The notes under the pieces: generated by a model
Told to the model about the DNA's origin: nothing
The model's input: only the letters and a program-made list of their open reading frames with translations
The model's database searches: none
Part shown: positions 13,156-15,817 of the stretch, piece after piece
How positions within the stretch are numbered: position 1 is the first letter of the stretch
How the letters are laid out: each line of letters opens with the position of its first letter
Position numbers and translations under genes: made by a program
Assembly (NCBI GenBank): GCA_035547955.1
Contig: DASZTR010000128.1
Span: 1-15,817 of the forward strand
Reading direction: 5' to 3'
Length of the DNA: 15,817 bases
Origin: Nitrososphaera sp035547955
GTDB lineage: Archaea; Thermoproteota; Nitrososphaeria; Nitrososphaerales; Nitrososphaeraceae

Positions 13156-13374
13156 CTACATGAACCTTCCAAATCCCTTGGTGAATAAAACAAATGTCGC
13201 CACCGAGGGAGGTACCAGCCCCAACATGAAAAAGTTGAGCGCCTGGTCGTTGGGCAGGGCAGACTTGTTGATGTAGACGATTATGCCAAAGAACGAGCCA
13301 AGGAGCGTCACTACGAAAAATAATGCAGCGCCTACCATGAAAACCAAGAGCTTTAGATTTTCCTTGACAGTCAT
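13156..13374 (-). CDS. Small two-helix membrane protein, 72 residues
   Basis: Two clear membrane helices (NLKLLVFMVGAALFFVVTLLGSFFGIIVYI, and FFMLGLVPPSVATFVLFTKGF) are joined by a short NKSALPNDQA loop. No cytosolic or external domain, no Cys. A TATA-like TCTAAT (13401-13406) lies about 28 nt before ATG 13374, so the transcript is probably leaderless. It lies between the single-helix protein at 13719 and the 64-residue gene, both in the same direction. No family recognised; such mini-membrane proteins are often subunits or modulators of larger membrane complexes. Confidence 0.72.
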   Translation of the reverse strand: MTVKENLKLLVFMVGAALFFVVTLLGSFFGIIVYINKSALPNDQALNFFMLGLVPPSVATFVLFTKGFGRFM

Positions 13375-13440
13375 TGTGTGCTTCTTGCGTACGTCGCCTT
13401 ATTAGAACCCTATCAATCTCTCTATTTTGTATTATGGCAG

Positions 13441-13719
13441 TCATGTAGATCCGCACAGTCCGGTCTCGTTGCGGAGCGACGGCGGAACCTCCTTCAAGTT
13501 CGCTGGTATGGGTTTGCAGGGTGGGAGATTATATTGTTGTCTGAGCTGTTCTTGCTGCTTGCTCATTACCCCGGTCGAAAAGGACGGTCCTATGTGCCCA
13601 AAAGCCTCATACAGCAAGATGACTATGGCTATGGCGACGCCCATCACCAGTATGCAGACGGCGACCACCTTCATGTCCTTCTGGTAGGCGTCCTGACTAC
13701 TTTCTCCTCTGTCAGGCAT
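13441..13719 (-). CDS. Single-pass membrane protein with short extracytoplasmic domain, 92 residues
   Basis: One membrane helix (VVAVCILVMGVAIAIVILLYEAF, about residues 18-40) follows a short polar, charged N-terminus, so the C-terminal ~50 residues are probably outside. That part has two Cys (NLPPCKP and GLCGST), suited to a disulfide or metal site, and ends exactly at GLCGST. A TATA-like ATTTTATC (near 13747-13756) lies about 31 nt before ATG 13719. It is divergent from the secreted Thr-rich gene at 13809, with about 90 bp between. No family recognised. Confidence 0.7.
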   Translation of the reverse strand: MPDRGESSQDAYQKDMKVVAVCILVMGVAIAIVILLYEAFGHIGPSFSTGVMSKQQEQLRQQYNLPPCKPIPANLKEVPPSLRNETGLCGST

Positions 13720-13779
13720 GCAGTGAAAAGAGGAGGAGTCATCGTAGATAAAATTCGAGGAGCTTCATTCCATTTTGCG

Positions 13780-13787
13780 TAAATATC
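13780..13787 (+). promoter_or_regulatory. TATA box that decides the start of the secreted Thr/Asn-rich protein
   Basis: TAAATATC abuts an earlier in-frame ATG (13788) and is centred 26 nt before ATG 13809. A leaderless transcript would start at 13809, which also gives a compact signal peptide. Confidence 0.5.
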
Positions 13788-13808
13788 ATGGATGCGTACA
13801 GTTCCCCG

Positions 13809-14666
13809 ATGAATAGACATGCCCAGTTAATTTCTGCGGCGGCAGCTGCAGTGCTTGTCTCGGCGCTTGTAGTCGGTTCTTTTGCGACGGCTAAAAGCTA
13901 CGCGCAAAATCCCATCCAAGATTTGGCTGGAAACATGACAAGTGCAGGCAAGAACTTGATCGGAAACTTGACAGGTTCCGGCAACCAAACTTCTGTCACA
14001 GGAAACGTGACAGCAGGCAACCAGACAACGACTACAACTACTACTAATACCACTTCAACCACTGCGACAGGCAATCAGACATCCTCATCATCCGCTGCTG
14101 GAAACCAGACGGGCACGCCAAAACCAAGCGACAGGCTCACGGGCCGGATTTCAAGCATACAGACTGAAGGCGGCAAACCCGCATGGATACAGGCCGGCAT
14201 CTGGTTGCTAAAGATAGGCCAGGCGGCAGCAGCAACATCCGGAAACGCCACATCATCGCCAGCTGGAAACGTAACATCGACGGCAACAACAGGAAACGTC
14301 ACTGCCTCTCCATCCGGAAATGCAACGACTACAACGACTACTACTACTACCAACACAACATCGTCCACAGCCATTCCAATGCTCGATTTCATAGCCCGGT
14401 TCGACATGGTCAAGCTTGACGGCAGCGCCATGCACCAGCACAACGTGACTGACCTAAAGGCATCGACATTTTCCTTTGAAAACGGCACCTATACCATCAA
14501 CGGCACGGCCACGGTTACAATGAAGGATGGCCCCGTACAGGACGTTCCGGTGGGTATCAAGATAATGAAGGACTCAGTAATCGCCATGACAATAGGTCCT
14601 GACAAGGTGGATAAGCATTTTGGCACTGATCCAATATACGGAACAGTTGCACAGGAGCGCAGATAG
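13809..14666 (+). CDS. Secreted Thr/Asn-rich surface protein with many N-glycosylation sequons
   Basis: With ATG 13809 the protein has 285 residues. It starts with a signal peptide (LISAAAAAVLVSALVVGSFATAKSYAQ) probably cut after SYAQ. A low-complexity region follows, built from GN-x-T units (GNMT, GNLT, GNQT, GNVT, GNAT; about eleven) and poly-Thr stretches. I count 16 N-x-S/T sequons of the N-x-T form over the whole protein, so heavy glycosylation is expected. Two segments look folded: GRISSIQTEGGKPAWIQAGIWLLKI in the middle, and a C-terminal domain from about MLDFIARFDMVKLDGSAMHQHNVTDLK to DKHFGTDPIYGTVAQ. There is no C-terminal anchor. It would be an exported cell-surface or secreted protein; the fold is not recognised. 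An ATG at 13788 would add seven residues. A stem-loop terminator follows. Confidence 0.8.
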   Translation: MNRHAQLISAAAAAVLVSALVVGSFATAKSYAQNPIQDLAGNMTSAGKNLIGNLTGSGNQTSVTGNVTAGNQTTTTTTTNTTSTTATGNQTSSSSAAGNQTGTPKPSDRLTGRISSIQTEGGKPAWIQAGIWLLKIGQAAAATSGNATSSPAGNVTSTATTGNVTASPSGNATTTTTTTTTNTTSSTAIPMLDFIARFDMVKLDGSAMHQHNVTDLKASTFSFENGTYTINGTATVTMKDGPVQDVPVGIKIMKDSVIAMTIGPDKVDKHFGTDPIYGTVAQERR

Positions 14667-14694
14667 ATATGAGAAAAGAATAGATAGAAAAAAA

Positions 14695-14745
14695 GAAGGT
14701 GCGCCCCAACTCACCTTCCCAAATCCTTCCCTTCCTCTCTTTTCT
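14695..14745 (+). terminator. Stem-loop plus pyrimidine tract after the secreted protein gene
   Basis: GAAGGTG (14695-14701) pairs perfectly with CACCTTC (14712-14718) across a 10-nt loop, followed by a long CTTCC/TTTC-rich tract. It lies about 30 nt after the stop codon, as expected for a terminator or 3' stabilising hairpin. Confidence 0.55.
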
Positions 14746-14811
14746 CTCCTCTTTCACTCCGTCTTTTGCCCAAAGTATTAACAAGGCTGCATGTTTTGAC
14801 AAAGCTGGCAG

Positions 14812-15060
14812 ATGCACAAGATGCTAGTAATTGCCGGGGTAATCCTGGTGGCCGTCTCTAAAATCCTGATATTCAAGTCGCTGCTGGAACAGAGCGCCTA
14901 CGAAAATTGCATTGCCAATATCAGCAATAATCCTGTCGGTGCCATCCTGTGCCCGCCGGCGCCGTTCCCGTTCTTCATTTATGGCTGGATAATTACCGCC
15001 GCCGGCGCAGCCGTCCTTATTTATGGCCTCAAATACGTATCACTGAAAGATTTGCGGTAA
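14812..15060 (+). CDS. Small two-helix membrane protein with an external Cys pair, 82 residues
   Basis: Two membrane helices (MLVIAGVILVAVSKILIF and FFIYGWIITAAGAAVLIYGLKYV) flank a ~30-residue loop. The loop contains two Cys (ENCIANISNNPVGAILCPPAP), which could form a disulfide on the outside, and a glycosylation sequon (NIS). ATG 14812 is used; another ATG three codons later is possible. A TATA-like GTATTAAC is near 14775-14782, about 33 nt upstream. It follows the secreted Thr-rich gene after a terminator and so seems independently transcribed. No family recognised. Confidence 0.7.
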   Translation: MHKMLVIAGVILVAVSKILIFKSLLEQSAYENCIANISNNPVGAILCPPAPFPFFIYGWIITAAGAAVLIYGLKYVSLKDLR

Positions 15061-15126
15061 TGGCCACGCATGGTTAATTTGCGCGTTGTTGTGCCATAAA
15101 ACATCATTTAGCATGCGCAACCTAGG

Positions 15127-15133
15127 TATAATG
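15127..15133 (+). promoter_or_regulatory. TATA box before the candidate hairpin RNA
   Basis: GGTATAATG is a good TATA match with no protein start at the leaderless distance downstream. It would place a transcript start near 15150-15157, at the 5' edge of the hairpin. Confidence 0.45.
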
Positions 15134-15149
15134 CTATTATTGTGAGGGG

Positions 15150-15290
15150 CGCATACGTAGCATTGAGTCAAGCAAGGAACGAGAGCGTGTGTATGTGTGG
15201 GGCGCAGGCTAATCCTGGTGGATTTCTCCCAAGTTCCCTCACCTGCTGCCCCACCTACATCTCTCGCTCTCGCCTTCTGCATGGCGTTTT
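15150..15290 (+). ncRNA. Candidate structured non-coding RNA (long imperfect hairpin)
   Basis: A long stem can be drawn by hand. From outside in: GC/GC and AAGG/CCTT (15172-15177 with 15273-15280), CGAGAGCG/CGCTCTCG (15180-15187 with 15265-15272), ATGT/ACAT and GTGGGGC/GCCCCAC. It closes with GCAGG/CCTGC (15204-15208 with 15242-15246). The loop of about 33 nt (from CTAATCC to CCCTCA) may fold further. CGCAT at 15150-15154 can also pair with ATGGCG at 15281-15286 with one bulge. TTTT follows at 15287-15290, and a TATA box lies just upstream. I saw no SRP, RNase P, tRNA or 5S rRNA signature. A miniature inverted-repeat element is the main alternative. Confidence 0.4.
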
Positions 15291-15462
15291 AGTCTCTCCT
15301 TTCTCCCGCACTCCGTACTCCCTACCCGCAATCCTCCGGAGGTCGTCTCTGGGACATTTTGCTAAACCTCGCGAGCAATTTAGGCATAATCTCCCAACAT
15401 CCATAGGCCTAGTGGGCTACTCGGTAAAATAACTGCGTGACGGATCAACATTGTTATATTTG

Positions 15463-15708
15463 ATGGAACAGGACGAATTGATCGGGGGATCGTCGTTGCG
15501 CGCCGGGCTATCGCGCTCGCGCGACGTACTAGGTGATGAAGTGATGCAGGTCATATTCCGCTATCTTGAGCGCAGCGGCTTTAGATTTTCCGGCGATACC
15601 AAGTACCCTGCATCACGCGTTAGCATGGCTATCCGCGATGTCCTTGGCGACTATGGCACTGACATAATAATGAAAAACCTGATGCAAGAAGTAGACAACA
15701 GCGCCTAA
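15463..15708 (+). CDS. Small soluble protein, 81 residues, possible output-domain-like
   Basis: A cytosolic protein beginning MEQDELIGGSSLRAGLSRSRDVLG, followed by a helical core GDEVMQVIFRYLERSGFRF and a second part PASRVSMAIRDVLGDYGTDIIMKNLMQEV. There are no Cys and no membrane segment. The composition and size resemble small lineage-specific output-type domains of Thaumarchaeota, but I cannot name the family with confidence. In-frame TTG codons at 15451 and 15460 precede ATG 15463. A TATA-like TAAAATAA (15425-15432) would start the transcript near 15454, which allows ATG 15463 with a short leader or TTG 15460. T-rich DNA follows the stop by about 45 nt. Confidence 0.7.
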   Translation: MEQDELIGGSSLRAGLSRSRDVLGDEVMQVIFRYLERSGFRFSGDTKYPASRVSMAIRDVLGDYGTDIIMKNLMQEVDNSA

Positions 15709-15751
15709 AGATAAGAGACATATACACGCAGACATAGTAGCGGGCCTCACC

Positions 15752-15775
15752 TTCTTCTTCTTTTTTTCTTTTCCT
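15752..15775 (+). terminator. T-rich terminator after the last small gene
   Basis: TTCTTCTTC followed by TTTTTTT and TTTTCC, 45-65 nt after the stop codon, fits oligo-T termination on the plus strand. No clear stem precedes it. Confidence 0.45.
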
Positions 15776-15817
15776 ATCATTGTCCTTCTTCCCCTCTTTA
15801 TCGATTGCCGCATATAG

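Larger units (their letters stand above)
15061..15462. other. 400-bp stretch with no supported protein gene but several strong inverted repeats
   Basis: It contains the candidate hairpin RNA (15150-15290) and a 10-bp palindrome CCTCCGGAGG near 15343-15352. A nested repeat CTAAA-c-CTCGCGAG-caa-TTTAG lies at 15362-15383. TAGGCCTA is at about 15404-15411. GGTAAAATAAC at 15423-15433 could act as a TATA element in either direction. On the minus strand a 49-codon ATG frame runs from 15404 to 15255 (MDVGRLCLNCSRGLAKCPRD...), Arg- and Cys-rich, with the TATA-like box about 24 nt before it; I consider it possible but unproven. Confidence 0.5.

Noticed and set aside
13130..13456. 108-codon minus-strand frame
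   Set aside because: Shifted frame over the clear two-helix membrane protein at 13156-13374; lacks hydrophobic pattern and a promoter.
15150..15290. SRP RNA, RNase P RNA, 5S rRNA or tRNA identity for the hairpin
   Set aside because: No SRP helix-8 motif, no RNase P GAGGAAAGTC-type core, no tRNA T-loop sequence and no 5S pattern could be found.
15142..15432. 96-codon plus-strand frame across the hairpin
   Set aside because: GTG start only 10 nt after the TATA box, odd Cys/Ser/Pro-rich product, and the DNA is better explained by stem pairing.
1..15817. CRISPR array, insertion sequence or integrase-type element
   Set aside because: No regularly spaced direct repeats, transposase or integrase motifs, or terminal repeats with target duplications were found anywhere in the window.

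Overview
This window looks like part of the chromosome of an ammonia-oxidising archaeon of the Nitrososphaera type (Thaumarchaeota/Nitrososphaerota). The archaeal assignment rests on an archaeal-type asparaginyl-tRNA synthetase, an Alba chromatin protein, TATA boxes placed about 25-30 nt before many start codons (leaderless transcripts, several with TTG starts), and T-rich intergenic terminators. The genus is an inference from the overall style: a split cobalamin-dependent methionine synthase, many small membrane or secreted proteins, and low-complexity tracts inside proteins. No amo, nir or rRNA gene is present to confirm it.

Layout, left to right. Positions 1-2054 (minus) hold the pterin- and B12-binding half of methionine synthase, cut by the window edge. 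Positions 2170-2684 (minus) hold a broken or translationally coupled ParB-like gene. Positions 2690-3650 are sparse, with two small plus-strand genes and a perfect stem-loop. Positions 3654-4652 (minus) hold the homocysteine-binding half of methionine synthase. Positions 4763-5398 (plus) hold an Alba protein with a histone-H1-like basic tail. Positions 5431-7354 (minus) hold a membrane protein and asnS. Positions 7461-7910 (minus) hold an MgtC/SapB membrane protein. Positions 8053-9370 (minus) are a two-gene unit: a membrane-tethered winged-helix protein and a secreted, C-terminally anchored protein. Divergent from it, 9489-11204 (plus) encodes a Nudix hydrolase and a zinc alcohol dehydrogenase. 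It converges on an ArsB/SLC13-type permease (11201-12583, minus). Positions 12865-13719 (minus) hold three small proteins, two of them membrane proteins. Positions 13809-14666 (plus) encode a glycosylation-sequon-rich secreted protein, and 14812-15060 a small membrane protein. Positions 15061-15460 have no convincing protein gene but contain a long imperfect hairpin with a TATA box before it and a T-run after it, a candidate structured RNA. The last gene (15463-15708) is a small soluble protein.

The two methionine synthase halves together would supply methionine by methyl transfer to homocysteine. asnS charges tRNA-Asn. Most of the rest is envelope biology (permease, MgtC, secreted and small membrane proteins) plus regulation. 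The observations most worth following are the candidate hairpin RNA at 15150-15290, the membrane-bound regulator operon, the Alba-H1-like fusion with its conflicting start, the 17-bp operator-like palindrome before the Nudix gene, and the one-base frameshift in the ParB-like gene.
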